From CAVRZY01 sp963725415 (GTDB lineage Bacteria > Acidobacteriota > Terriglobia > Bryobacterales > Bryobacteraceae), in contig CAVRZY010000029.1 of NCBI GenBank assembly GCA_963725415.1, positions 1 through 14,302 on the forward strand: a DNA stretch of 14,302 bases, written 5' to 3'. The position numbers were made by a program, and so were the translations under genes. The notes beneath the pieces are model-generated. The model was not told where the DNA came from. It saw only the letters and a program-made list of their open reading frames with translations, and ran no database searches. Positions within the stretch are counted from its first letter, which is position 1; each line of letters starts with the position of its first letter. Of this stretch, positions 6,757 through 13,117 are shown piece by piece.

Positions 6757-7510
6757 CATTGAAGCGGCGATTGAACTCTGGAAGGGCGCACGCCGCCTGG
6801 AACCCTTGAACCGGGTGTGGACTGAGCGGCTGGCCAATCTCTATTTCCCGCTGATCGTCGCCGCCATCAGCCCGGACGCGGAAAGTCCGCAGCGAGCCGA
6901 ACTGGCGGGGCTTGGAGAGCGCCTGAAATTCGACCTAGAGAACTCCACGGACGGCCTGTTGCTCGTTATGGTTGGGGGTAAGCTGACCGGGTATGAACGC
7001 GGATACCAGGAAGTGCGGAAGGCACACCCGGAATTGCCGGATAAGCCCGGCCTTGCGGCGGTCGCCCAATTCGGATGGAAGCTGATCAAGAGGGCGGAAG
7101 AGGTCGGAGACCTGCGCGTAGTGTCCCCGGCAGCTCCGCAACCGTCCATGGCGCAGCAGCCGCGCCCGGCGCAAGCTGCCGTCAACGTTGCTCCGCCGTC
7201 GCGAATCCGGGTCGGCGCGGGGGTTCAGGCTCAGAAGCTCATCCATCAGGTTGCGCCCGCGTATCCACCGCTCGCCAGACAAGCCCGCCTCCAGGGCGTC
7301 GTTCGCTTCACGGTGATCATCGGGACCGACGGCCGCGTGCAGGACGCGCAACTGGTCGGCGGTCACCCGCTGTTGACGGCAGCCGCACACGACGCGGTGA
7401 GGGAGTGGGTCTACCAGCCCACCCTGGTCGGCGGGCAGCCGGTCGAAGTAATCACACAGGTGGACGTCGCATTCGTGATAAGTGGCGGTCCCGCGAATCC
7501 TGGCCCGTAG
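6749..7510 (+). CDS. C-terminal helical and TonB domain of the M56 sensor, split off by a frameshift
   Basis: From GGC 6749 the frame reads 253 residues and completes the preceding gene. Residues 1-120 continue the helical repeat region (SDIEAAIELWKGARRLEP, LANLYFPLIVAA, FDLENSTDGLLLVMVGG). A Pro/Ala/Gln linker (125-150) follows. Residues 163-243 form a TonB C-terminal domain: KLIHQVAPAYPPLARQARLQ, GVVRFTVIIGTDGRV, AAAHDAVREWVYQPTLVGGQ, PVEVITQVDVAF. In TonB itself this domain contacts outer-membrane receptors; fused to M56 peptidases it is common in Acidobacteria, and its role there is not settled. The open frame extends back to an ATG at 6644, but that section overlaps the real upstream frame. 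Whether a separate product is made from an internal start is unknown. Confidence 0.85.
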   Translation, partial: GSDIEAAIELWKGARRLEPLNRVWTERLANLYFPLIVAAISPDAESPQRAELAGLGERLKFDLENSTDGLLLVMVGGKLTGYERGYQEVRKAHPELPDKPGLAAVAQFGWKLIKRAEEVGDLRVVSPAAPQPSMAQQPRPAQAAVNVAPPSRIRVGAGVQAQKLIHQVAPAYPPLARQARLQGVVRFTVIIGTDGRVQDAQLVGGHPLLTAAAHDAVREWVYQPTLVGGQPVEVITQVDVAFVISGGPANPGP

Positions 7511-7521
7511 CCCGTTTTTCC

Positions 7522-7565
7522 GCTCCCTGATGGGCGCCGCTCCCCACCAACGCCTCTCAGGGAGC
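7522..7565. repeat. Inverted repeat after the sensor gene
   Basis: GCTCCCTGA (7522-7530) and TCAGGGAGC (7557-7565) are perfect 9-base inverted arms. Inside them GGCG and CGCC can also pair. The structure begins 12 bases after the stop at 7510 and could end transcription or stabilise the mRNA, but no T-run follows on either strand, so it is not a standard intrinsic terminator. Confidence 0.45.
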
Positions 7566-7566
7566 C

Positions 7567-7728
7567 GTGTTCGTCAGACCCTTTCCGGGACAGCGGACGG
7601 GGCGCGATAGTGGCGTGCTTCTGGCGGCTCCAGGGGACGCCTGCGCCCACACCCTGCCGCGGCTGAGCGCCGAATCGCGATGGACGAAGCGGTTGGCCGC
7701 CGAGGCCGAACAGGAAGAAGAGCTATGA
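7567..7728 (+). pseudogene. Possible fragment related to the 8592 gene
   Basis: The open frame ends at TGA 7726-7728, overlapping the antitoxin ATG by two bases. It contains AHTLPRLSA followed directly by ESRWTKRLAAE. The gene at 8592 contains AHTLPRLSA (residues 57-65) and, 38 residues later, ESRLTKRLAAD (104-114). The first block is nearly identical at DNA level (34 bases, one mismatch) and the second is clearly similar. GCGCCG occurs at both ends of the missing stretch in the intact gene, as expected for a deletion through short homology. The bases before 7639 do not resemble the intact gene, so only part of this stretch can be explained. It might instead be a short leader ORF coupled to the antitoxin. 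Confidence 0.5.
7639..7672 (+). repeat. Direct repeat, left copy (34 bases, one mismatch)
   Basis: It matches 8754-8787 at 33 of 34 positions, with 29 consecutive identical bases (7644-7672 against 8759-8787), in the same orientation and the same reading frame (AHTLPRLSA). The toxin-antitoxin pair lies between the copies. Confidence 0.9.
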
Positions 7729-8057
7729 TCGAAGGTATGACGTCCGTACACATGACGGAGGCGGAAGTTGCACGCAACTTGCGCGCTGTGCTGGAGAAGG
7801 TCCGGCAAGGCGTCGAGGTCGTCATTGAGGAGGACAGCCGGCCTGTCGCTGTCATCAAAGCCCCTCCGGTGAAGGGGCGTAGGATCTCCGAGGTGATCGC
7901 TGCCCTGGAAGCCAGCGGCGCAAATGCGGTCATTGATGAGGATTTTGCCCGGGATGTAGAAGAAGCGGTCAAGGCCCACCGCGAGCCATGGAAGCCGCCC
8001 TCCTGGGATTACTCCTCGACTCCAGCGTCCTGGTCGCCGCGGAACGGAGCAGGCTAA
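7725..8057 (+). CDS. Phd/YefM-type antitoxin
   Basis: A 110-residue protein. Residues 5-50 form the DNA-binding Phd/YefM fold: MTSVHMTEAEVARNLRAVLE, KVRQGVEVVIEEDSRPVAVI. An acidic helical middle follows (ISEVIAALEASGANAVIDED, FARDVEEAVKAH), the part that normally wraps and blocks the toxin. The start ATG 7725 has GGAAGAAG six bases upstream; ATG 7737 with GAAGG is an alternative. The family represses its own operon, the toxin boosting binding. The last 23 residues (from REPWKPPSWD) are encoded by the same DNA as the toxin start, an overlap of 70 bases, which ties the two genes together. The tail SSTPASWSPRNGAG looks unstructured. Confidence 0.88.
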   Translation: MIEGMTSVHMTEAEVARNLRAVLEKVRQGVEVVIEEDSRPVAVIKAPPVKGRRISEVIAALEASGANAVIDEDFARDVEEAVKAHREPWKPPSWDYSSTPASWSPRNGAG

Positions 8058-8416
8058 CCACTCCGGAGGCGATCAAGAAAATCCGCGGGATTGTCGGCAA
8101 CGTTCCCATTGTGATCTGCCCGCTGACTGTGGCGGAACTCGCCCACGGCATCTACCGAGCCAACACTTCGGAACGGAGCTTCGAGCGGCGCAAGTTCCTC
8201 GACGAGCTGAAAGCGCACGTCCCCATCCATGCTGTGACCGAGGCTACCGCTGAGATCATCGCCCGGATCGGCGGCGAGCAGGCCGCCAAGGGCGTCAATG
8301 TCCCGCTGGCTGACCTCATCATCGGAGCCTGCGCCCTGGAGTTGGGCTACGCGCTCGCGACAAACAACGTCCGGGACTTCAACCGCATCCCCGGTCTGAC
8401 CGTGGTCCAACTCTGA
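7988..8416 (+). CDS. vapC: VapC-type PIN-domain toxin ribonuclease
   Basis: A 142-residue PIN domain with the expected metal-binding acidic residues: Asp11 (LLLDSSVLV), Glu50 (LTVAELAHG), Asp109 (VPLADLIIGACALELG) and Asp130 (ATNNVRDFNRIPGL). Characterised VapC toxins are Mg-dependent endoribonucleases that cut tRNA or rRNA and stop growth when the antitoxin is lost. The actual target here cannot be read from sequence. The start ATG 7988 lies within the antitoxin gene; no strong ribosome site precedes it, which suggests coupled translation. The length is usual for the family and all catalytic positions are intact, so it should be active. Confidence 0.92.
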   Translation: MEAALLGLLLDSSVLVAAERSRLTTPEAIKKIRGIVGNVPIVICPLTVAELAHGIYRANTSERSFERRKFLDELKAHVPIHAVTEATAEIIARIGGEQAAKGVNVPLADLIIGACALELGYALATNNVRDFNRIPGLTVVQL

Positions 8417-8429
8417 CCGGCCGCTTCCC

Positions 8430-8454
8430 CGCCCTCGCGCGTCGCGCTCGGGCG
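8430..8454 (+). terminator. GC-rich hairpin after vapC
   Basis: CGCCC (8430-8434) pairs with GGGCG (8450-8454), and inside it GCG pairs with CGC around CGTCG. It lies 14 bases after the vapC stop. Only CCGTTT follows, so a Rho-independent end is possible but weak. Confidence 0.35.
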
Positions 8455-8591
8455 CCGTTTCAAGCGGGGCCGGGATGCTTGAGCGCGGCGGCCTGCTGGC
8501 GTCGCCTCAATCTTCTGATTCTATTGGCGCCCGTAGTCACGGGGACCGACGGGCGTGACAGAATAACAAGTGCGGAGGGACAAGCTGAAGC

Positions 8592-9242
8592 ATGTCCCAC
8601 AGACATCGGGTGCATACGCGCGGGATTCTGGTTCGGTTGGTGGAGCGGCTGCGCGGGCGCGAGCAGTTGCTGGTGCGGGCAGCCGACGATCTGCCTTTGC
8701 TGCTGTTGAGTTATCCCCGCGGCGGTCTGTCCGTAGCTCGCGAAATCGAAGTGGCCTACGCCCACACCCTGCCGCGGCTGAGCGCCGCCACGCGCGCCCC
8801 CTATCAGCCCGTGTTTCGCGCCCTCCCGGCGATGCTGGTGGTCCTGCTGCGTCCCTTGAATCCTTGCCGCTGCCTGGGGCACCACCATCCCCCAGGCGCC
8901 GAATCCCGCCTGACCAAGCGGCTGGCCGCCGACCTGGGTAGCTCCATCGGCGAGATCGACCTGGCTTACCAGGGAATTCGGGACTGGACCCCCCAGCCGC
9001 TCTCCTGGCTGGCCACCGGCGCACTGGGGGGCCGTCTGGCGGGCATTCATTTCCAGGCCGGGGTGCTGGCCGTGCTGCTGCACGAACTGGAACACCTAGC
9101 CCTGCCGCAGAACCCGGAACAGGAAACCCGCGCCCGCAGCAACGCCTTCTACTCCGCCGCCATGCAGCAGCTTGTGGCCGAGGAATCCGGCGCCGACTAC
9201 GGAATGGCCGCGCCTGCTGGTACCGAGGCTACGCCCCCATGA
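8592..9242 (+). CDS. Unrecognised protein with HELEH motif, possible metalloprotease
   Basis: A 216-residue protein whose family I do not recognise. The N-terminus is basic (MSHRHRVHTRGILVRLVERL), then hydrophobic strands follow (DLPLLLLSYPRGG, PAMLVVLLRPLNP). A Cys/His cluster CRCLGHHH (92-99) could bind metal. Near the C-terminus VLAVLLHELEHLAL contains HELEH (164-168), an HExxH arrangement with a hydrophobic helix on both sides, as in zinc peptidases; Glu197 or Glu198 (QQLVAEESG) lies about 30 residues later and could be a third ligand. No signal peptide or clear membrane span is visible. GGAGGG stands 12 bases before ATG 8592, rather far. The stop overlaps the next start (ATGA), so both are translated together. 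It contains the right copy of a repeat also found at 7639. Confidence 0.72.
   Translation: MSHRHRVHTRGILVRLVERLRGREQLLVRAADDLPLLLLSYPRGGLSVAREIEVAYAHTLPRLSAATRAPYQPVFRALPAMLVVLLRPLNPCRCLGHHHPPGAESRLTKRLAADLGSSIGEIDLAYQGIRDWTPQPLSWLATGALGGRLAGIHFQAGVLAVLLHELEHLALPQNPEQETRARSNAFYSAAMQQLVAEESGADYGMAAPAGTEATPP
8754..8787 (+). repeat. Direct repeat, right copy, inside the 8592 gene
   Basis: This copy matches 7639-7672 with one mismatch and encodes residues 55-65 of the HELEH protein. Because it is an integral part of an intact open frame, this copy is probably the source. Confidence 0.9.
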
Positions 9243-9403
9243 CAGAGACACAGCGCGGCATGGCCGCAACCGAACAACCCAGCGAGCGGCTGCGCACGCT
9301 CCAACGCGAACTCAAGCAGCTACGCCACCGCCTCGAGGAAAAGAGCCAGCGCTTCCGCCTGCTCCTGGATCAGGCCAGCGACGACGCCGAACCGCCGCCG
9401 TAA
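9239..9403 (+). CDS. Small charged helical protein (54 residues)
   Basis: ATG 9239 overlaps the stop of the HELEH gene in an ATGA arrangement, and the frame ends at TAA 9401-9403. After a polar start, residues 15-46 form one continuous amphipathic helix with heptad-like Leu spacing (ERLRTLQRELKQLRHRLEEK, then SQRFRLLLDQA), so a short coiled coil is likely. The end is acidic and Pro-rich (SDDAEPPP). There is no signal peptide or membrane span. Tight coupling suggests it is a partner or adaptor of the HELEH protein. Its last 34 bases overlap the 3' end of the VIT-VWA gene on the other strand. ATG codon 8 is an alternative start. I do not recognise the family. Confidence 0.6.
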   Translation: MTETQRGMAATEQPSERLRTLQRELKQLRHRLEEKSQRFRLLLDQASDDAEPPP

Positions 9404-11721
9404 GACTGCAGCGCCGCTTCCAGTTCCCTCCAAACATCCGGACCCGGCGTCCGCTGCGACCAGTCCCCTTCGAGCGACCGTCCTCGCCGCGCCAGCTCCA
9501 GGAACTCGCCGACCACTGGGTGAACGCGCCTGGCGCTCTCAAGAAAGGCAATCAGGCGCGCGACGTGCGAGCGGAAGGTGCCGGAGCGCTCCGTGTGCCC
9601 CTCGGCTAGGAAGCAAAGCAACGCCAGGATGGCAGCCTGCGCGCGCTCTTCTTCGTCGCGGCCCGGCATGCCGCCATCGGGCTCGATTCTGGCAGCCAGT
9701 TCGAGCAGCGTGTCCTCGATGCTGGGGCCGACCTCCATTTCGAGCATTTCCGGAAACCCGGCCTCCGGCGCAGCCATCAACGAGATACGCGGCATCCCCT
9801 CAGCCATGGGTCGGGCGAGGGGGCGCGCCAATGAAAACAGCACTCCCGGGGCGGCAGCGGGCATAGCGGTGCCCAGCCGGAAGTAACTCGTGAACTGGGT
9901 GTCCTGGGGCATGCCCACCGGGACCACCTTGGTCTCCGGGATTTCGCCGGGCCGGTCTCCTGCCCGCTCGACCACAGCCACCAGCGCCATGCGCCGGCTG
10001 GCCAGGCCGAAGGTCTGGCTCAGCGCCTCGATCCGCCGGTCCAAGCGTCCCTCCTGTCGCCGGGCCGCGGCGCCGCCTTCCCCGGCTTCCGCGTACCGGC
10101 TCTCCAGATCGGTGATGAGGCGCGCCCCGGTGAGCAGGCGCAGAGTTTCCCCGAGCTTGCTCTGCCCAACCTGGAGCGGCAGGGCCTTTCTCCCGCCGTC
10201 CCACTGGAGTACCATCTGGCCTTGGGCCGCGCCTTCGGACTCCCCAAAAACCACCAGCGGGGTGCTGGCGAAGACCGTGCGCGGCGGCTCGGGCGCTACC
10301 TGTCCCCCGGGGATCCCGTCCAGCTTCACTTCCAGGCCGCTGGCCACCGGCCGACCGATTGAGGCAAACAGATCGACCGCCGGCAGGTCCACCCGCTCGC
10401 GCGGCGTCAGGAAACGGCTTACGCCCCCGCTCTCGCGGGCCAGCAACGCCAGGAAGCGATCCTGGCTGGCGCTGCCAATCCCCAAACAGTGAATGCGGAC
10501 ACCTGTTTGCCGCGCCTGCGCCAGAATGGCGTCCGTTCCGAAGACCTGCCCGTCGGTCAGCACCAAGATGTCGCCGCCCGCTTTGCCCAGCAGCCTGGCG
10601 GCCTCGACAACGCCCGCCGCCAACTCGGTTCCGCCGCGCGCGTCGATTCCCTTCAGGAACTGCCGGGCCTGTTCCCGGCTCTCACTGGTCCCTCCGGTCA
10701 GGGACGGTCTGAACACTTCGACCCGGTTATCGAAAGCCACCAGGCCGAACCGGTCCTCGGCGGCGAGCGCCCCGAGACACGCCTCCAGGGCCTTGCGCGC
10801 CTGCGCCATGGGCTGGCCGCTCATCGAGCCGGAACGGTCGAGCACAAAAACGACCTGCCGGGGACCTCCTCCGCGCTCGCCGAAACTGGTCGAGGGCACG
10901 ATGGCGGCGAAGCGCCCGCGACCCTCCTTGTCCACCCCGCTCAGGACGCCCGCCAGGCTGTCTTTGGCACGCACGTCCAGCACCAGGTCGCGGTCCGGCA
11001 CGTCCCGTTCCGTCGCCAGCGATGCCCGGCTGCGTTCCGGCCCCTCTTTGACCACCCGCAAGGCGTGGGAGGGCGAGGCCACCTCTTCGATCTCCTGCGG
11101 AACCCAGACCTGCAAGTCAAACCCCACCTCGTGCAACTCGGAGGCCTCCGCCGCAAACTGCGGCAGAATCAGGTCGCCGAACTCAGCTTCAGGCAACTCG
11201 ATTTCGCCCACGCCCGGGGCCACCTCCGCGGCGCGAGCCTGCCGGTGGTAGCCCGGCGCCAGGGTGAACGGAAAGCGGAAGCGGATGCTGTCGTCGTGAG
11301 CCTCCACGCCGGCCAGGACCTCCAGGACCACCGTGACCGTCTCGCCGGGACGGATGTTGCCCAGGGTGAGATTGATCAGCCCGTCGCCGTACTGCCGCGC
11401 CAGACTCGCCAGGTAGCCCGCCTGAATGCCCTCCTCATAGGCTCTCACCGCTTCTTCGACTACCTTGAGTTCCGAGCACACCGAGAAGCCTTCGCCGCTC
11501 ACGCGGAACCGGCGCAGCGCCGCATCGCGCGGCAGCCCGAAGGCGTAAATCACCTCGATCGGCTTGCTCTCGCTGGACCGGAAGGTGTGGTGCACCAGCA
11601 GCCGAGCCCCGGCGGGCAGCACCCGGCCCGTCAGCCATAGTCTCTGCATCGCCAGGCGCATTTCCTGGCCGGTTTCCGCCGCCACCGGCACAAACCGGGT
11701 TGCCACGCTAGCGGTCGCCAT
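9370..11721 (-). CDS. VIT and von Willebrand A domain protein
   Basis: A 783-residue protein. Residues ~15-140 form a VIT domain: VLPAGARLLVHHTFRSSESK, IEVIYAFGLPRDAALRRFRV, EEAVRAYEEGIQAGYLA, then NLTLGNIRPGETVTVVLEVL. The VWA domain (~287-460) has an intact metal site: Asp295-x-Ser297-x-Ser299 (FVLDRSGSMSG), Thr365 (RGGTEL) and Asp390 (LVLTDGQ). The rest is beta-rich, then helical. VIT-VWA proteins resemble inter-alpha-trypsin inhibitor heavy chains; bacterial roles are mostly unknown. No signal peptide or membrane anchor is visible, so it is probably cytoplasmic or exported another way. The start ATG 11721 was chosen because GAGGAGG and AAAGAGG precede it; a GTG at 11739 would add MRRTKR. 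It overlaps the end of the MerR gene by 14 bases, so both are one operon. Confidence 0.9.
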   Translation of the reverse strand: MATASVATRFVPVAAETGQEMRLAMQRLWLTGRVLPAGARLLVHHTFRSSESKPIEVIYAFGLPRDAALRRFRVSGEGFSVCSELKVVEEAVRAYEEGIQAGYLASLARQYGDGLINLTLGNIRPGETVTVVLEVLAGVEAHDDSIRFRFPFTLAPGYHRQARAAEVAPGVGEIELPEAEFGDLILPQFAAEASELHEVGFDLQVWVPQEIEEVASPSHALRVVKEGPERSRASLATERDVPDRDLVLDVRAKDSLAGVLSGVDKEGRGRFAAIVPSTSFGERGGGPRQVVFVLDRSGSMSGQPMAQARKALEACLGALAAEDRFGLVAFDNRVEVFRPSLTGGTSESREQARQFLKGIDARGGTELAAGVVEAARLLGKAGGDILVLTDGQVFGTDAILAQARQTGVRIHCLGIGSASQDRFLALLARESGGVSRFLTPRERVDLPAVDLFASIGRPVASGLEVKLDGIPGGQVAPEPPRTVFASTPLVVFGESEGAAQGQMVLQWDGGRKALPLQVGQSKLGETLRLLTGARLITDLESRYAEAGEGGAAARRQEGRLDRRIEALSQTFGLASRRMALVAVVERAGDRPGEIPETKVVPVGMPQDTQFTSYFRLGTAMPAAAPGVLFSLARPLARPMAEGMPRISLMAAPEAGFPEMLEMEVGPSIEDTLLELAARIEPDGGMPGRDEEERAQAAILALLCFLAEGHTERSGTFRSHVARLIAFLESARRVHPVVGEFLELARRGRSLEGDWSQRTPGPDVWRELEAALQSYGGGSASSLA

Positions 11722-12127
11722 CCTCTTTGTCCTCCTCACGGGAAATCGCGTTCAGCCGCGCTGCCATTTCTTCGAGTGCCGCTCGCACCTGCCGGGTGCG
11801 CCACGGGCTCAGCCCGGCGCGCACCCACACCACTACTGCGTCGGCCAGGGGGTAGCTCCACCAGGCCGAGGGCGGCGGCAAACCGGCTTCCGGCTTTTCT
11901 CCTCCCAACACCCGGGAAATCTCAGCCAGCATCAACCCTTTGCCCTGGAGCCGCTTGACGCTCCGCAGCCGGGCCACATGCTCGCTGCCGTAAGCCGCAC
12001 CGCGCCCGGCCCCGGCGGGCCGGGGAAGCAGCCCTCGCGCGATGTAGAAGCGAATGGTGCGCGCCGGAACGCCGGCCTCGGCCGCCAGCTCCTCCAGGCT
12101 CAGAAGCTTCTCGCGGCTGTTCTTCAC
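11708..12127 (-). CDS. MerR-family transcriptional regulator
   Basis: A 139-residue protein. The N-terminal winged helix is typical of MerR: LSLEELAAEAGVPARTIRFY (9-28), IARGLLPRP (29-37), then YGSEHVARLRSVKRLQGKGL (46-65) and LAEISRVLGG (67-76). The C-terminal part (WWSYPLADAVVVWVRAGL) is unlike the metal-binding loops of MerR or CueR and has no Cys pair, so the signal is probably not a metal. A helical end follows (RTRQVRAALEEMAARLNAI) that could form the dimer coil. The start is GTG 12125-12127, six bases beyond the -10 element, so the transcript may begin at the start codon. It sits directly ahead of VIT-VWA and very likely controls that operon and itself. Confidence 0.9.
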   Translation of the reverse strand: MKNSREKLLSLEELAAEAGVPARTIRFYIARGLLPRPAGAGRGAAYGSEHVARLRSVKRLQGKGLMLAEISRVLGGEKPEAGLPPPSAWWSYPLADAVVVWVRAGLSPWRTRQVRAALEEMAARLNAISREEDKEDGDR

Positions 12128-12133
12128 AATTCC

Positions 12134-12162
12134 AGCATACGCCGAAAAGATGACACTGTCAA
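12134..12162 (-). promoter_or_regulatory. Promoter of the MerR/VIT-VWA operon
   Basis: On the minus strand a perfect -35 TTGACA (12157-12162) is followed by 17 bases and TATGCT (12134-12139; four of six). Six bases separate the -10 from the GTG start codon, so initiation would fall on or next to GTG, implying a leaderless mRNA. The 17-base spacer is normal and not the 19-20 bases of promoters activated by MerR twisting, so repression is the simpler model. Confidence 0.7.
12151..12161. promoter_or_regulatory. Probable operator overlapping the -35 element
   Basis: TGACACTGTCA is a perfect 5-base-arm palindrome lying over the -35 element of the MerR promoter. A second pair, ACACT and AGTGT on the minus strand, overlaps it. 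This is a plausible binding site for the MerR protein, inferred from position and symmetry only. Confidence 0.45.
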
Positions 12163-12261
12163 GTAGTGTTGAGTTGCAGAACCACCGCCTGGCGGCGGCT
12201 TAGCTTGTCTTCGCCAAACCTGCCAAGAGGCTATACCAGTACCACCAGCACCACAAGTACC

Positions 12262-12290
12262 TTGACACCGCCCTCCAGCCAGACTAAACT
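12262..12290 (+). promoter_or_regulatory. Promoter of the PEP-CTERM gene
   Basis: A perfect -35 TTGACA (12262-12267) is followed by 17 bases and TAAACT (12285-12290; four of six). The start would be near 12297, leaving a leader of about 29 bases that contains the ribosome site GGAGGG (12315-12320) before ATG 12326. Confidence 0.65.
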
Positions 12291-12325
12291 CAACCCTGCT
12301 CCACAATCTTGGCCGGAGGGCACCG

Positions 12326-13048
12326 ATGGATCGCAGAGCTTGGCTTTTGGCATTGGTGTTGGGGGCTTTGATGAGCGGGCCGCTCGTGGCGGGTCCGGTT
12401 GCGGCGTACGCAGCTTGCTCCGCCGCAACCCTGGACACGTATCTGAGCCAAACCTGCGCCATCGGCGACCTGACCGTGAAGGGCTTCTCGTATTCGTCGT
12501 ATTCGTCGACCGGCGACGTGATACCCGCTTCGGCCATATTCGTCCAGCCATACTCCAGCCCTCAGGGCCCGCATCTGCGTTTTTACTCGGAGGCCTTCTC
12601 TGTCGGCGCGGGCCATAAGGCGCTTCTCGAATTGGTCTACAACATCGACCCGCCGCCCGTCATCATCTGGGGCTTCGACGAGGAGATGTCTGCGGAGACG
12701 CCGGAGTATCCGGGCTTCGTAACGATCGACACCTGGCTGTGCGTGGGCGGCACCTTCCCCGGCTGTGCTACCGGGGTCTTGCAGTTCCTCCAGCTCGCCC
12801 ATTACGGTGAGGGCGACCAGAACAACCGGTTGACGGATTCCATCGTGTTTCCACCCTCGCCGCCGGTTTACGTCCTCGGGGTTTGGCACACCATCACCCT
12901 GGACGGCGGTGGGGCCGGTGGTGGGGGTTCGGCAAGTTTCGCCGCCCTCGAGAACCAAGCCTACACGATCCCCGAGCCGGGAACCTGGCTGCTACTGGGG
13001 TGCGGGCTGCTCAGCTTGGCGTTACTGCGCCGCCAGCGCGCGGGCTAG
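12326..13048 (+). CDS. PEP-CTERM sorting-domain secreted protein
   Basis: A 240-residue exported protein. The N-terminal signal peptide is clear (MDRRAWLLALVLGALMSGPL, cut near AYAA). The middle is beta-rich, with few charges and four Cys (Cys31, Cys44, Cys139, Cys146) that may form disulfides. A Gly-rich stretch (DGGGAGGGGSAS) precedes the C-terminal sorting signal: Pro216-Glu217-Pro218, a hydrophobic helix (WLLLGCGLLSLALL) and a basic end RRQR. In known systems exosortase (EpsH/XrtA) cuts at this signal and delivers the protein to the surface, usually alongside exopolysaccharide genes; none of those is in the window. The passenger domain is not recognised. The gene has its own promoter and a good ribosome site, and it diverges from the MerR gene. 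Confidence 0.88.
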   Translation: MDRRAWLLALVLGALMSGPLVAGPVAAYAACSAATLDTYLSQTCAIGDLTVKGFSYSSYSSTGDVIPASAIFVQPYSSPQGPHLRFYSEAFSVGAGHKALLELVYNIDPPPVIIWGFDEEMSAETPEYPGFVTIDTWLCVGGTFPGCATGVLQFLQLAHYGEGDQNNRLTDSIVFPPSPPVYVLGVWHTITLDGGGAGGGGSASFAALENQAYTIPEPGTWLLLGCGLLSLALLRRQRAG

Positions 13049-13117
13049 GTCTTGCTGCGCGACGTGCGCGTTGCGCCGGCGGATGGCGGTGGGGCGAAGG
13101 TAGACAGGCGCGCTGGA

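Noticed and set aside
4841..8569. 14-base repeat TGACAGAATAACAA at 4841-4854 and 8556-8569
   Set aside because: A single shared 14-mer in a window of this size is close to what chance gives. The sites have different orientation relative to the nearest gene and no shared flanks.
8460..9095. Long minus-strand open frame (211 residues) opposite the HELEH gene
   Set aside because: Gln/Gly/Arg-rich composition with no ordered hydrophobic spacing. It is a shadow of the GC-rich plus-strand gene.
9172..9609. Plus-strand open frame of 145 residues spanning the end of the HELEH gene and the VIT-VWA 3' end
   Set aside because: Arg/Pro-rich, out of frame with both real genes there, and it conflicts with the well-formed ATGA-coupled 54-residue frame.
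10489..11640. 383-residue plus-strand frame inside VIT-VWA
   Set aside because: It is antisense to a gene with clear VIT and VWA motifs; its own translation is His/Arg/Gln-rich with no recognisable domain.
12223..12270. ACC/CCA-rich stretch (accagtaccaccagcaccac) before the PEP-CTERM gene, considered as a tandem repeat or CRISPR-like unit
   Set aside because: The units are irregular and too short, without spacers. It is local low complexity.
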